Source of the DNA: Phaeodactylibacter xiamenensis
Lineage (GTDB): Bacteria > Bacteroidota > Bacteroidia > Chitinophagales > Saprospiraceae
DNA length: 64,000 bases
Reading direction: 5' to 3'
NCBI RefSeq assembly: GCF_000759025.1
Contig: NZ_JPOS01000039.1
Span: forward strand, 124,001 to 188,000
The position numbers and the translations under genes are program-made. A model generated the notes under the pieces. It did no database searches. It was given only the letters and a program-made list of their open reading frames with translations, and had not been told where the DNA came from. The first letter of the stretch is position 1; each line of letters begins with the position of its first letter. Below are positions 26,807-35,106 of this stretch, piece by piece.

Positions 26807-27355
26807 ATGTATGGACTGGTAAACAAGGTAATAAAGGATGCGATTTTTCAGCGTTACGGGGAAACTGCCTGGCAGGCGATTTGTAAAAGGATAAAACTGG
26901 AAGATGACATCTTCGTCAATCTAGAGCCTTACCCAGATGAGCTAACCCACCGTATGGTTGCTGAGGCAGCAAGTTACACCGGGCAATCTATACCTGATAT
27001 GCTGATGGAATTTGGACGCCACTGGATAGAATACAACGCAGTACATGGATATGGTGATATGTTGAAACTCGCGGGCAAAGATCTGTATACCTTCCTGTCT
27101 AACCTGGACCATATGCATGCCGGCATGAGCCACGTTTTCCCGGAGCTTCGGCCTCCTTCTTTTCGATGTGAGCGCCTGGGAGAAAACCAATTAAAGCTTT
27201 ATTATCGAAGCGAGCGGCAAGGGTTACAGGCTTTTGTTGTAGGTATGGTTCAGGGGTTGGGGGAATATTTTGATACACCTTTGGAAGTAAAGCATACAGG
27301 CCCCTGTGAGAAAGAATCGATCTGTGAAGAGTTTATTATTGACATTAAAGTGTAA
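26807..27355 (+). CDS. H-NOX haem nitric-oxide sensor
   Basis: A 182-residue stand-alone H-NOX domain starting MYGLVNKVIKDAIFQRYG. The proximal haem ligand is His104 in FLSNLDHMHAGM, and the haem-propionate motif Tyr-x-Ser-x-Arg is present as YYRSER. The protein should bind haem b and sense NO (or O2) in the cytoplasm. Stand-alone H-NOX proteins regulate a partner kinase or cyclase, and the next gene encodes such a kinase with an HNOBA domain. MYGL at 26807 matches the family start; an ATG six bases earlier is possible. Confidence 0.93.
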   Translation: MYGLVNKVIKDAIFQRYGETAWQAICKRIKLEDDIFVNLEPYPDELTHRMVAEAASYTGQSIPDMLMEFGRHWIEYNAVHGYGDMLKLAGKDLYTFLSNLDHMHAGMSHVFPELRPPSFRCERLGENQLKLYYRSERQGLQAFVVGMVQGLGEYFDTPLEVKHTGPCEKESICEEFIIDIKV

Positions 27356-27498
27356 AAAAATGATTAGTAAAGGTTTATATCATGTCGCCGGAGAACATCT
27401 ACTTTGACGTTTTGCTATCATGAGTGAAATGGTCCCGGTGCACCGGCGGTGTGTTGGAGAAGTTTTTTTAGGAGTTGTTAATCAGGTCTTGAGGTGAA

Positions 27499-28641
27499 AT
27501 GGTCGCAAGCATAAAGTTTTTAAATCGTTTTTTCCCTTTTTTCTTTGCATTGGATGAGCACAACACTCTCGTCAATATTGGCAACAGCCTGGCTAAAGTC
27601 CTCAACTGGAATGGTACCCCCCTGCCTATAAGTGATGTACTGCAGTTGCGTTTCCCATATGAGGTGGATTTGTCTCATGAGGCGTTTTATGATTTGATTG
27701 GCGCGGTAATCATATTTGATATTAAAGATAAAAAATCTCAGATCAAAGGGGAGTTTATCACCTTTAGAGGGGATGACCGAACTCTCATTTTTATGGGCAG
27801 TTTACTGCTGAACCCTGATGAAAATATGGATGAGCTACAGCTCAGCCTCGCAGATTTTCCCTCTAATGATAACAGTTCGAACCTTTTATTTTCGCTAAAG
27901 GCGCAACGGGCTGCGTTGGAGGAGGTCACCGGGCTGACCCGCCAACTCAAAGAGCAGCAGGCCGAAATGAGAAAAGTGAACCAGGAACTGATGCAGTACA
28001 CGCACGCTGTTTCTCACGACCTCAAAACACCCTTGCGCAATATTATGAGCTTCATGCAACTGTTGCTCCGGAGCCTTGGGCCTTTATCAGGGCCTCAGCA
28101 AGAGTACGTAGACTTCATTATGCAGGCAGCCCAGAGGATGGAGCAACTGATTAAGGACTTATCCACTGATGCAAGCATAAGGGAGCTGCCCGCCAAATTT
28201 CAGGATGTGAATATGCAACACCTGATAGAAGATGTGGAACGGGGGCTGCGCAGCGAAATTACAGCCGTCAACGGCAGGGTTATATTTTCCGAATTGCCTG
28301 TTATCAAAGGAGACTACAGCCGCTTGTATCAGCTCTTTAGCAATTTCATCCAAAATAGCCTGAAGTACCGCTCCGGTCAGGATCCTGTGATTCGGGAGGA
28401 GGCCCGGCAGGAGGAGACCTCCTGGGTGTTCAGTGTCGCTGATAATGGTATAGGTATGGATCAGGTATTTCTACCCAAAATCTTTAAACCTTTTATTCGT
28501 TTGCACAACCATGCAGATATTGAGGGGTCAGGGCTTGGATTGTCGATTTGCCATAGGATTGTGGAGCAGCACGGCGGCTCCATTCGTTTGGATAGCGAAC
28601 CAGGAAAAGGAACGGTTTTTTACATTCAATTGCCCCGATAA
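27499..28641 (+). CDS. HNOBA-domain histidine kinase, partner of H-NOX
   Basis: A 380-residue cytoplasmic kinase. The N-terminal 130 residues form a haem-NO-binding-associated (HNOBA) PAS-like domain: RFFPFFFALDEHNTLVNIGNSLAKVL and LQLRFPYEVDLSHEAF are its typical blocks. A coiled coil (145-175) leads to the H-box THAVSHDLKTPLRNIMSF and an ATPase domain with FIQNSLKYR, ADNGIGMDQVFLPKIF and GSGLGLSICHRIVEQHGG. It has no membrane segment, so it should respond to the soluble H-NOX protein encoded upstream. No response regulator gene is next to it. Confidence 0.92.
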   Translation: MVASIKFLNRFFPFFFALDEHNTLVNIGNSLAKVLNWNGTPLPISDVLQLRFPYEVDLSHEAFYDLIGAVIIFDIKDKKSQIKGEFITFRGDDRTLIFMGSLLLNPDENMDELQLSLADFPSNDNSSNLLFSLKAQRAALEEVTGLTRQLKEQQAEMRKVNQELMQYTHAVSHDLKTPLRNIMSFMQLLLRSLGPLSGPQQEYVDFIMQAAQRMEQLIKDLSTDASIRELPAKFQDVNMQHLIEDVERGLRSEITAVNGRVIFSELPVIKGDYSRLYQLFSNFIQNSLKYRSGQDPVIREEARQEETSWVFSVADNGIGMDQVFLPKIFKPFIRLHNHADIEGSGLGLSICHRIVEQHGGSIRLDSEPGKGTVFYIQLPR

Positions 28642-28650
28642 GCAGAGGGG

Positions 28651-29130
28651 TTACTCCTGCCCCAGCACCTGTACCCAATAACCACCGTAAACAGCAGCAC
28701 CCATCTGCCTGAAGTCTGCCGACATCATATTCCTGCAATGGGGAGGGCTTTCCTGCCAGCCGGCCACTACGGCAGCTGCATCCGGATAGTTATAGGCAAT
28801 ATTTTCACCGATATTCTTCCAGGCAAAACCTGCATCCCGGGCGCGGGTGCTGACATTGCTGTCATCAGACCCCTGATGGCTGAAAAAGCCCTGCTGCGCC
28901 ATATCTTTAGCATGCCGTTGGGAAGCTTGTTGCAAACGGTTGTCCCAGCTCAGGGGAGGCGCCGGTGGCATACGCTTCAGGCCACAGCGGCAGCCCCGGG
29001 TCCGCAGGTCATTGACGGCTTCAAGCATGGCTTGCGCAGTACCGGGGGCGGTGGCAGGCTCCACAGGAGCATCTAAAGTGGAGCAGTGCAATGCCAAAAT
29101 AGCGGTAAGCAAAAGAAGTGTTGTCTTCAT
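28651..29130 (-). CDS. CAP/SCP domain lipoprotein
   Basis: A 159-residue protein; MKTTLLLLTAILALHCS gives a lipobox signal. The body is a CAP (SCP/PR-1) domain with LSWDNRLQQASQRHAKDMAQQGFFSHQG, the GENIAYNYPDA block and PPHCRNMMSADFRQMGAAV. The His and Glu residues of the classical CAP cavity are visible (RHAKDM, SHQG, IGENIA). Bacterial CAP proteins are exported and of uncertain function. It converges with the HNOBA-kinase gene. Confidence 0.9.
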   Translation of the reverse strand: MKTTLLLLTAILALHCSTLDAPVEPATAPGTAQAMLEAVNDLRTRGCRCGLKRMPPAPPLSWDNRLQQASQRHAKDMAQQGFFSHQGSDDSNVSTRARDAGFAWKNIGENIAYNYPDAAAVVAGWQESPPHCRNMMSADFRQMGAAVYGGYWVQVLGQE

Positions 29131-29279
29131 TTAATAAAAATTTGATATGGCCCTTTTGATCATCTGAGTTGAAAAAACGTATTATTGTACGTACCGGGGG
29201 CGCTGCATGCCTGTTTTTAGCAAATGCTCCCCCAATGGCAAAACGCTCAGTACGCTAAACATCCAATAAAAAACACACT

Positions 29280-31280
29280 ATGACCCTCGATTATTATCTG
29301 TACCGTGGCTCGGAGCGCATAAAACTGGAACGATCGGCTCATTTTTTTACGGCTATCCTGCCGGATGCTCCCGCCCGGGCCGTATTGGCCGCTCAGCCGG
29401 GGCTTCGTCAGACCAAGCAAGTGTTGGGCAATGTATACAAAATAGAAACAGAGGAAGGCCAACTCGATCAGCTCATGGAGCATTTGCGTACGCATAGTGC
29501 CTGCCCCTTGATTTGCCACCACGCCTACTGCCCGGAGGGTGATGCGGCTACCCGTTATTATTTGACGGACCAGCTGATCCTTAAATTCAGGGAAGTACTC
29601 AGCACAGCGGAAAAAGAGGCCGTGTTGCAACAATATGGGCTTCGTTTTCTGAAAAGCTACGACAACAATCAGGAAGCCTGCCTGGTACAGGTGACGCATG
29701 CTGCCCGCAAAAACCCGCTCAAAGTGAGTAACGAACTGGCAGAAGATGGCCGCCTGGAATATGCTGAACCAAACCTAATCAACCGCTTCGCCCCACAGTA
29801 TGAGCCTTCAGACCCGCTTTTTGCAGAGCAGTGGCACTTACAGGCGCGAGCTGGCCTTGAGCTGGTTGCTGAGGCCGGCGTGGATTGTACTGCAGCCTGG
29901 AGGATCAGCCGGGGGGACCGAGCGGTTACGGTTGCTGTAATTGATGATGGTTTTGACCTCTCGCATCCTGATTTGTCAGGCATAGGAAAAGTAGTGGGTG
30001 CTCGTGACTACTCAGGGCGGGATAGTTATCCGGGGCCGGAGCGGGCAAGTGGGGACTTCCACGGTACGCCCTGTGCCGGTGTAGCCATAGGGGAAGAAAA
30101 TGGTACGGGGATTGTTGGCGCAGCTCCGGGGTGCAGCTTTCTGCCCATTCGGTTTCCGCTGAGTGCCGATGACAATATGCTTTTCGATATTTTTGACTAC
30201 GCCGGGCGCAATGCCCATATCCTATCCTGTAGCTGGGGGCCAGTGCCTGTGTACGCACCTCTGAGTACGCTTTTGAGTAATCAGATGGAACGCCTGCACC
30301 GCAATGGAGGACCAGATGGACGCGGGTGCCTGGTCTTTTTTGCGGCAGGCAATTACAATGCGCCAATCCGGGATATGAATAATACCGGATTTACCTGGCG
30401 CCACCCCTCCCAGGGGTTGAAGACTACTACCGGGCCCATTGTGAATGGTTATGCTGCCCATCCTGATGTAGTGGCAGTGGCGGCTTCGACCAGCCTGGCC
30501 CGCAAATCCGCTTATTCCAACTGGGGCGAAGGCATAACCGTTGCCGCTCCCAGTGACAACTGGAACCCGCTCAATCAGCAGGAACGACTGCCGGGCAGAG
30601 GGATTTGGACAACGGACAACGAGGATACAGGGCTTGGTTTTGCCCCGGGGAGCCGCTATACGGGTAATTTTGGGGGGACCTCCAGTGCCTGTCCCCTGGC
30701 AGCAGGCGTGGCCGCGCTTGTCAAATCTGTAAATCCTAAGCTTTCAGCTTCTGAACTACTCGAGCTTCTGAAAAACACAACAGACAAAATAACAGACCAG
30801 AATCCGGACCCCATTCTTGGTAATCTGAAAGGGAGCTACGATGCCAGCGGGTATTCCGAATGGTTTGGCTACGGAAAGGTTAATGCTGCGAGGGCCGTAC
30901 GGCAAGCCGCTCCGGTAAATGATCCTGTCCCTGATGAGCCCGAAGTGCCGGAGGCTGAGAGTCAGGCTGTTCAAATTGTCGCTGCATTAATCAACCCCAG
31001 AGGCCCGGAGTCCGGCGCTGAAAAGCTAATGCTGGTCAACTTGTCTGATCAGCCGGTAGCGTTAGGCGGTTGGAGTATTGAAGACCAGAACGGCAATACC
31101 GATCGGTTGGCGGCTTACACACTTCAGGCGGGCAGCGTTGTGCGAGTGGGCTTGGGACGTGTCCGGTTGCTGAATACCGGAGGCCGCATCATTCTGAAGA
31201 ATGCCGGAGGGCAACTGGTACACCGGGTAGATTATGACCGATCGGATACGGAAAAAGAAGGGTGGTGGGTTAAGTTTTAA
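29280..31280 (+). CDS. Subtilisin-like serine protease with lamin-tail domain
   Basis: A 666-residue S8 protease. The catalytic triad is visible: Asp in AVIDDGFDLSHPDL (about 222), His in DFHGTPCAGV (261) and Ser in GGTSSACPLAAG (468). The first 170 residues look like an inhibitory prodomain. The C-terminal 110 residues (after a Pro/Glu-rich linker) form a lamin-tail (LTD) domain, LVNLSDQPVALGGWSIEDQNG. No signal peptide is evident at the N-terminus and no T9SS tail at the end, which is odd for a subtilase; export may be non-classical or the protease may be intracellular. Confidence 0.9.
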   Translation: MTLDYYLYRGSERIKLERSAHFFTAILPDAPARAVLAAQPGLRQTKQVLGNVYKIETEEGQLDQLMEHLRTHSACPLICHHAYCPEGDAATRYYLTDQLILKFREVLSTAEKEAVLQQYGLRFLKSYDNNQEACLVQVTHAARKNPLKVSNELAEDGRLEYAEPNLINRFAPQYEPSDPLFAEQWHLQARAGLELVAEAGVDCTAAWRISRGDRAVTVAVIDDGFDLSHPDLSGIGKVVGARDYSGRDSYPGPERASGDFHGTPCAGVAIGEENGTGIVGAAPGCSFLPIRFPLSADDNMLFDIFDYAGRNAHILSCSWGPVPVYAPLSTLLSNQMERLHRNGGPDGRGCLVFFAAGNYNAPIRDMNNTGFTWRHPSQGLKTTTGPIVNGYAAHPDVVAVAASTSLARKSAYSNWGEGITVAAPSDNWNPLNQQERLPGRGIWTTDNEDTGLGFAPGSRYTGNFGGTSSACPLAAGVAALVKSVNPKLSASELLELLKNTTDKITDQNPDPILGNLKGSYDASGYSEWFGYGKVNAARAVRQAAPVNDPVPDEPEVPEAESQAVQIVAALINPRGPESGAEKLMLVNLSDQPVALGGWSIEDQNGNTDRLAAYTLQAGSVVRVGLGRVRLLNTGGRIILKNAGGQLVHRVDYDRSDTEKEGWWVKF

Positions 31281-31295
31281 TGCAAAAGCCGGGAT

Positions 31296-32648
31296 TTAGT
31301 AACAACCCAGGTCTTCCTGAGACATTGGGTCTGCATTAGGGAAGCACTGCCCTGTTGGCAGTGTTTCAGGTACGTAACGGTCCAGGTTGGGGTCATAGAG
31401 GGCATTCTCAACAAAGGCAATCAGCGCATCAATCTCCTGATCGGTCAGCCCCAACGGTACAAAGCCTTCCGACAGCTGTCCGGCAGGGACTGTAGACTTT
31501 TGTGGGACGCCCTTATTTTTGTATTCGATTACTTCCCGGATCGACCGTAAAGTTCCCCCATGCCCGTAGAATGGGGAGTCTTTGAGGTTGTATAACTGAG
31601 GCACCTTGAATTTGTACATATCCTCTGCCCGGTTGGTAAAGCCGCCCCGGCCGAGGTGCTCCGGAGCATTTACAGAGGTCAGTAATACCTCCTCCGGGCA
31701 ATCCATCAAGTCGCCCAGCCCAATACCGTGAAATTCCATGCTGTTGAGCGCCGGGCCGGTATGGCAATTGCCACACTGTGCTTTGCCGAAGAAAACGAGT
31801 GCACCTTCTTTTTCTAATGCGTTCATCGCATCGATGTCTCCGCGCAGCCATCGCTGAAAGGGCGCTTCATTGGGCAGCAGGGTTCGTTCGTAAGCGGCAA
31901 TAGCCAGACCGGCAGCGACCCGGTTGTAGCGTTCAGCTACGGGGCGCTCCGGGAAGGCCGCATCAAATAAGGCCTTATAATTCGACAGGTCGGATACATC
32001 TGAGGTGTCCTCCAGTTGGCGATGCACGGAAAGCCCTGCAATAGCCTGAGTTTCCACACCATGAAAACCAAGGTGGTTTAATGCTTTAGGAGTGCCTGCC
32101 GTCCATGCATATTCGGTGTTGGCATTGATGCCCTTGGCACCAAACTGCCCGTTCCAAAGCATGGCTATCTGGTAGGCCGAGTTTAAAGTCGTTGGGCTAC
32201 GGATGGGCTGAACATCCACGTTGAGGACATTATACGCTTCACTTTTGTCCCGGGATTCCCCATTAAAGCCAAAGCCTTCTCCGCCTTCACCAATGCCCTG
32301 ATGCCGTCCGGCCTGAAATCCGGCGGAAGCGAAATGGCAGGAGGCGCAGGAGTAAGTGCCCAGGCCTGCGATGTCCCGGGGGTTGCGGGCAATGCCGGTT
32401 TCGTGGTAGAGAAATTTACCCAATTCTACTTTAGCTTCAGTAAGCGGGTTGGCCGGATCCTGCGGGATTTGATTGTAATCATCTGCTGAAGGCAGTTGAA
32501 AAAAAGCTAAACCTCCGGACTTAGAAACATCTTTCAGCGTTTCGGTGAGTTCCTGATCTATTGATGGAGCCTCATCAATCGGATTGTCTTTTTTGCACGA
32601 GCTGAAAGTCAGGAAGACGGTACATGCGACTATCAGTGTTTTGTGCAT
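31296..32648 (-). CDS. Di-haem cytochrome c peroxidase, lipoprotein
   Basis: A 450-residue MauG/CcpA-type enzyme with two c-type haem sites, CASCH (in GTYSCASCHFASAGFQ) and CGNCH (in GKAQCGNCHTGPALN). MHKTLIVACTVFLTFSSC supplies a lipobox, placing it in the periplasm. It reduces hydrogen peroxide with electrons from small cytochromes, or oxidises a protein partner as MauG does. The first ATG at 32663 would add five residues. It converges with the subtilase gene with 15 bases between. Confidence 0.92.
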   Translation of the reverse strand: MHKTLIVACTVFLTFSSCKKDNPIDEAPSIDQELTETLKDVSKSGGLAFFQLPSADDYNQIPQDPANPLTEAKVELGKFLYHETGIARNPRDIAGLGTYSCASCHFASAGFQAGRHQGIGEGGEGFGFNGESRDKSEAYNVLNVDVQPIRSPTTLNSAYQIAMLWNGQFGAKGINANTEYAWTAGTPKALNHLGFHGVETQAIAGLSVHRQLEDTSDVSDLSNYKALFDAAFPERPVAERYNRVAAGLAIAAYERTLLPNEAPFQRWLRGDIDAMNALEKEGALVFFGKAQCGNCHTGPALNSMEFHGIGLGDLMDCPEEVLLTSVNAPEHLGRGGFTNRAEDMYKFKVPQLYNLKDSPFYGHGGTLRSIREVIEYKNKGVPQKSTVPAGQLSEGFVPLGLTDQEIDALIAFVENALYDPNLDRYVPETLPTGQCFPNADPMSQEDLGCY

Positions 32649-32865
32649 CTTAGTGCTTAGCATATTGGTGCATAGATTTTAATATAGTCCTGTGCTCATG
32701 GGGAGGGTGAGAGGACTGGCACTGAACCCAAAATAACGGAGAAAAAAGTTACTAAAAGATGGGGAGATATCAAGATTAAAAATAATACATTTCCGAAGTG
32801 AAAGCAAGTAAAGTTAGCTGCTTTGCAAAGAATAAGCAGCGTGATTTGACACTGCGGTAACAGAA

Positions 32866-33447
32866 CTACTGGTAGACAGCTGCGTCTTCGAGTATGTAGT
32901 TCAGATAATACAAATCATCGTCATTCAGCCTTAGTTTACCAAGGAAGGTCATCCGGTCATCCGTGGTAAATTTCCTTTTTTCATCCGGGCGAAGTTTGAT
33001 ATCCATGACCGACTCAGGCCCGGCACCACCGCAGAAAAAACAGCTACTGTAGGGTAAGGCGCTCAGGACCAGAATGGTTTCATCGCCTGTTTCTTCCAGT
33101 GGAATGATATAGCCTTCAATTAGAACTTCACGCCCTTCAATGGCCTGCAGCTGAGCACCGAAGGTAGGGTAGGGGACATAGGCTTGCACTTCATCGCTAT
33201 ACTCATCGGTAAAAACGACATCGGACAGCATTTCCCAGGTCAGGCGGAGCACACCATCTTCGTACTCAAAGTGGCTTGTGTCCACGGCAATACCGCTAAC
33301 GGCTTTTTGCGGAGGCAGCGAATCGGTGCGGAGGCTATCGGTTTCGACATTTACCGGGTCATCTGCTAAGGTACTGTTATTGCTTTCGGAGGCGCAGCCT
33401 GTGAGGAGGGCGGCGGCAATTGCAATGGTCAGGAGCTTGTTTATCAT
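32866..33447 (-). CDS. DUF3299 domain lipoprotein
   Basis: A 193-residue lipoprotein (MINKLLTIAIAAALLTGC) followed by an acidic Ser/Asp-rich linker and a DUF3299-like domain: EGREVLIEGYIIPLE, the Cys-rich LPYSSCFFCGGAGPESVMD, and LGKLRLNDDDLYYLNYIL. The paired Cys residues suggest metal or disulfide chemistry in the periplasm. Function is unknown. An upstream in-frame start at 33492 would put 15 residues before the signal and is rejected. Confidence 0.85.
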   Translation of the reverse strand: MINKLLTIAIAAALLTGCASESNNSTLADDPVNVETDSLRTDSLPPQKAVSGIAVDTSHFEYEDGVLRLTWEMLSDVVFTDEYSDEVQAYVPYPTFGAQLQAIEGREVLIEGYIIPLEETGDETILVLSALPYSSCFFCGGAGPESVMDIKLRPDEKRKFTTDDRMTFLGKLRLNDDDLYYLNYILEDAAVYQ

Positions 33448-33483
33448 AGCGCAATACTTAAAAGTTGGGTCAAAATAAGGAAA

Positions 33484-33510
33484 GGGAAGCAACCCGCAAG
33501 GTTACTTCCC
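33484..33510 (-). terminator. Terminator of the infC-rpmI-rplT operon
   Basis: A stem of GGGAAG/CTTCCC extended by AACC/GGTT, with one mismatch and a short loop, lies 27 bases after the rplT stop. On the minus strand it is followed by TTTCCTTATTTT. Confidence 0.75.
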
Positions 33511-33536
33511 TCTTCATTGCTCCGGCTTGGGAGACG

Positions 33537-33884
33537 TTATTTTTTAACGGAGTCAACCACAGCTTTGAATGCATCCGGGTGGTGCATTGCGAGGTCAGCG
33601 AGGACTTTGCGGTTAAGCTCGACGTTGTTTTCTGATAGTTGGTGGATCAAGCGGGAATAAGAAATCCCGTTTTGACGCGCTGCAGCATTGATACGTGCAA
33701 TCCAAAGGCGGCGAAATGCGCGCTTTTTGGCTTTGCGGTCGCGGTAGGCATAGACCAGACCTTTTTCTACAGCGTTTTTAGCTACAGTGTAGACTTTGCT
33801 GCGGGCACCGAAGTAACCCCGCGCCATTTTTAAGATTTTCTTGCGCCGTTTGCGGGAAGCAACGGCATTCACTGAACGTGGCAT
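33537..33884 (-). CDS. rplT: 50S ribosomal protein L20
   Basis: 115 residues starting [20 protein letters not shown], with [19 protein letters not shown] and [21 protein letters not shown], the classic L20 pattern. It binds 23S rRNA early in large-subunit assembly. In many bacteria L20 also represses its own operon by binding mRNA upstream of rpmI or infC. It is the last gene of a three-gene operon (infC, rpmI, rplT) and is 90 bases from rpmI. Confidence 0.98.
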   Translation of the reverse strand: MPRSVNAVASRKRRKKILKMARGYFGARSKVYTVAKNAVEKGLVYAYRDRKAKKRAFRRLWIARINAAARQNGISYSRLIHQLSENNVELNRKVLADLAMHHPDAFKAVVDSVKK

Positions 33885-33974
33885 AGTTTGGATTTTTTAG
33901 TACAACGCAGAGGTGCCATCTACCAAATGGGCGACGCTTTCGTCCTGCGTTCTCGTTAAAAAATTAGAAATGAA

Positions 33975-34169
33975 TTACATGCAAAGCAGACGCTTCACGC
34001 GGTCTTCGTTGTGCTCGTGTACAACTGTGGAGTCACGCAGGCGGAGTTTCGCTTTTTTGCTTTTGTTGCGCATCATGTGCGAAGTCTTTGCCTGGTACCG
34101 CTTGATCTTGCCAGAGCCAGTGCGCTTGAAACGCTTCTTGGCACTGGAGTGAGTCTTCATCTTTGGCAT
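33975..34169 (-). CDS. rpmI: 50S ribosomal protein L35
   Basis: 64 residues, [20 protein letters not shown] onward, a standard L35. The start is the ATG at 34169; the frame remains open upstream but only this start gives the family N-terminus. It lies between infC and rplT, behind a leader with an 11-bp inverted repeat that may hold a regulatory fold. Confidence 0.97.
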   Translation of the reverse strand: MPKMKTHSSAKKRFKRTGSGKIKRYQAKTSHMMRNKSKKAKLRLRDSTVVHEHNEDRVKRLLCM

Positions 34170-34234
34170 TGCTAATAGCTTTAATATTGAAATAGTCCTT
34201 GAAAAGGGAATGCAAAGGTAAGAAAAATAAACCC

Positions 34235-34279
34235 TACTGCTAAACAAATTTCAATTGTTTATGAAAAAGTTTAGCAGTA
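34235..34279 (-). promoter_or_regulatory. Inverted repeat in the infC-rpmI leader, candidate L20 site
   Basis: A perfect 11-bp inverted repeat (TACTGCTAAAC at 34235 and GTTTAGCAGTA to 34279) with a 23-base loop lies between infC and rpmI. A second stem, AGACCGG/CCGGTCT, overlaps the infC stop. In E. coli L20 represses rpmI-rplT by binding folds at this very place, so these are candidate sites; a weak attenuator is the alternative. Confidence 0.5.
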
Positions 34280-34321
34280 AAGTTATGGTATTGCGGGTAA
34301 AGACCGGATTGAGTAGCCGGT

Positions 34322-34921
34322 CTACTTCTTCTTGCTTTTTTTCGGCGAAATCATTACGATCATTCTACGCCCTTCCATTTTAGGCAGTGCCTCGGCAGTG
34401 CCATAGTCTTCGAGCTCTTTGAGGAATCGAAGGAGCAGAAGTTCGCCACGTTCCTTAAAGACAATAGTACGGCCCCGGAAGTGTACATAAGCTTTTACTT
34501 TAGCACCATCTTCAAGGAATCCTTTGGCATGGCGGACCTTGAAATCAAAGTCATGATCATCGGTATTGGGGCCGAATCGGATTTCCTTGATCACCGTTTT
34601 GGCGGCTTTTGCCTTGATTTCTTTCTCCTTTTTCTTTTTCTCGTAAAGAAACTTGTTGAAGTCGATAATCTTGACGACCGGCGGCTTTGCATTCGGAGAA
34701 ATTTCAACCAGATCAAGCTCCACTTTTCGTGCCCAGTCTTTTGCTGCACGGGTAGGGTAGACGGTGCCTGCCTCCAGTTGCTGGCCCACAGCTTCGCCAA
34801 TCTCTTCAACGTTTTCGCCTACAAGCCGGATTTCAGGTACGCGAATGTGTTCGTTGATTCTAAACTCGGGTTTGTTGTCAGTACGGGTATTAAAACCTCT
34901 TCTACCAGATCTCTTTGCCAA
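34322..34921 (-). CDS. infC: Translation initiation factor IF-3
   Basis: 199 residues with the IF-3 pattern [46 protein letters not shown] and [22 protein letters not shown]. No in-frame ATG exists before the far C-terminus, and a stop codon lies six codons above the TTG at 34919-34921, so translation must begin at this TTG (or another rare codon). A non-AUG start is the rule for infC in E. coli, where IF-3 discriminates against it and so limits its own synthesis. The first codons [10 protein letters not shown] match basic N-termini of Bacteroidota IF-3. thrS, its usual upstream neighbour, is absent; clpC lies there. Confidence 0.96.
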   Translation of the reverse strand: MAKRSGRRGFNTRTDNKPEFRINEHIRVPEIRLVGENVEEIGEAVGQQLEAGTVYPTRAAKDWARKVELDLVEISPNAKPPVVKIIDFNKFLYEKKKKEKEIKAKAAKTVIKEIRFGPNTDDHDFDFKVRHAKGFLEDGAKVKAYVHFRGRTIVFKERGELLLLRFLKELEDYGTAEALPKMEGRRMIVMISPKKSKKK

Positions 34922-35051
34922 TAGATTCTTTTTTTGTTAAAAAATAAAAAGTGCATTGTGGTTTTGACACCAGCACTACTAACTTAATTAAAATATTCAA
35001 AAAAAAGTTCAGCAAAATCCAGATTTACACCCGGAGTAAGCTTGAAACACA

Positions 35052-35095
35052 AAAAGCAGCCCAATTGACTACTGTCAAAAGGGCTGCTTTTATAT
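35052..35095. terminator. Bidirectional terminator after clpC
   Basis: An 11-bp perfect stem (AAAAGCAGCCC / GGGCTGCTTTT, 35052-35062 with 35081-35091) carries A and T tracts on both sides. It ends clpC and separates it from infC. Confidence 0.85.
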
Positions 35096-35106
35096 TTTAA
35101 TGCTGT

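Noticed and set aside
27424-27504. Direct repeat GTGAAATGGTC before the HNOBA-kinase gene
   Set aside because: Eleven bases, two copies, one covering the start codon; too little to call a regulatory site.
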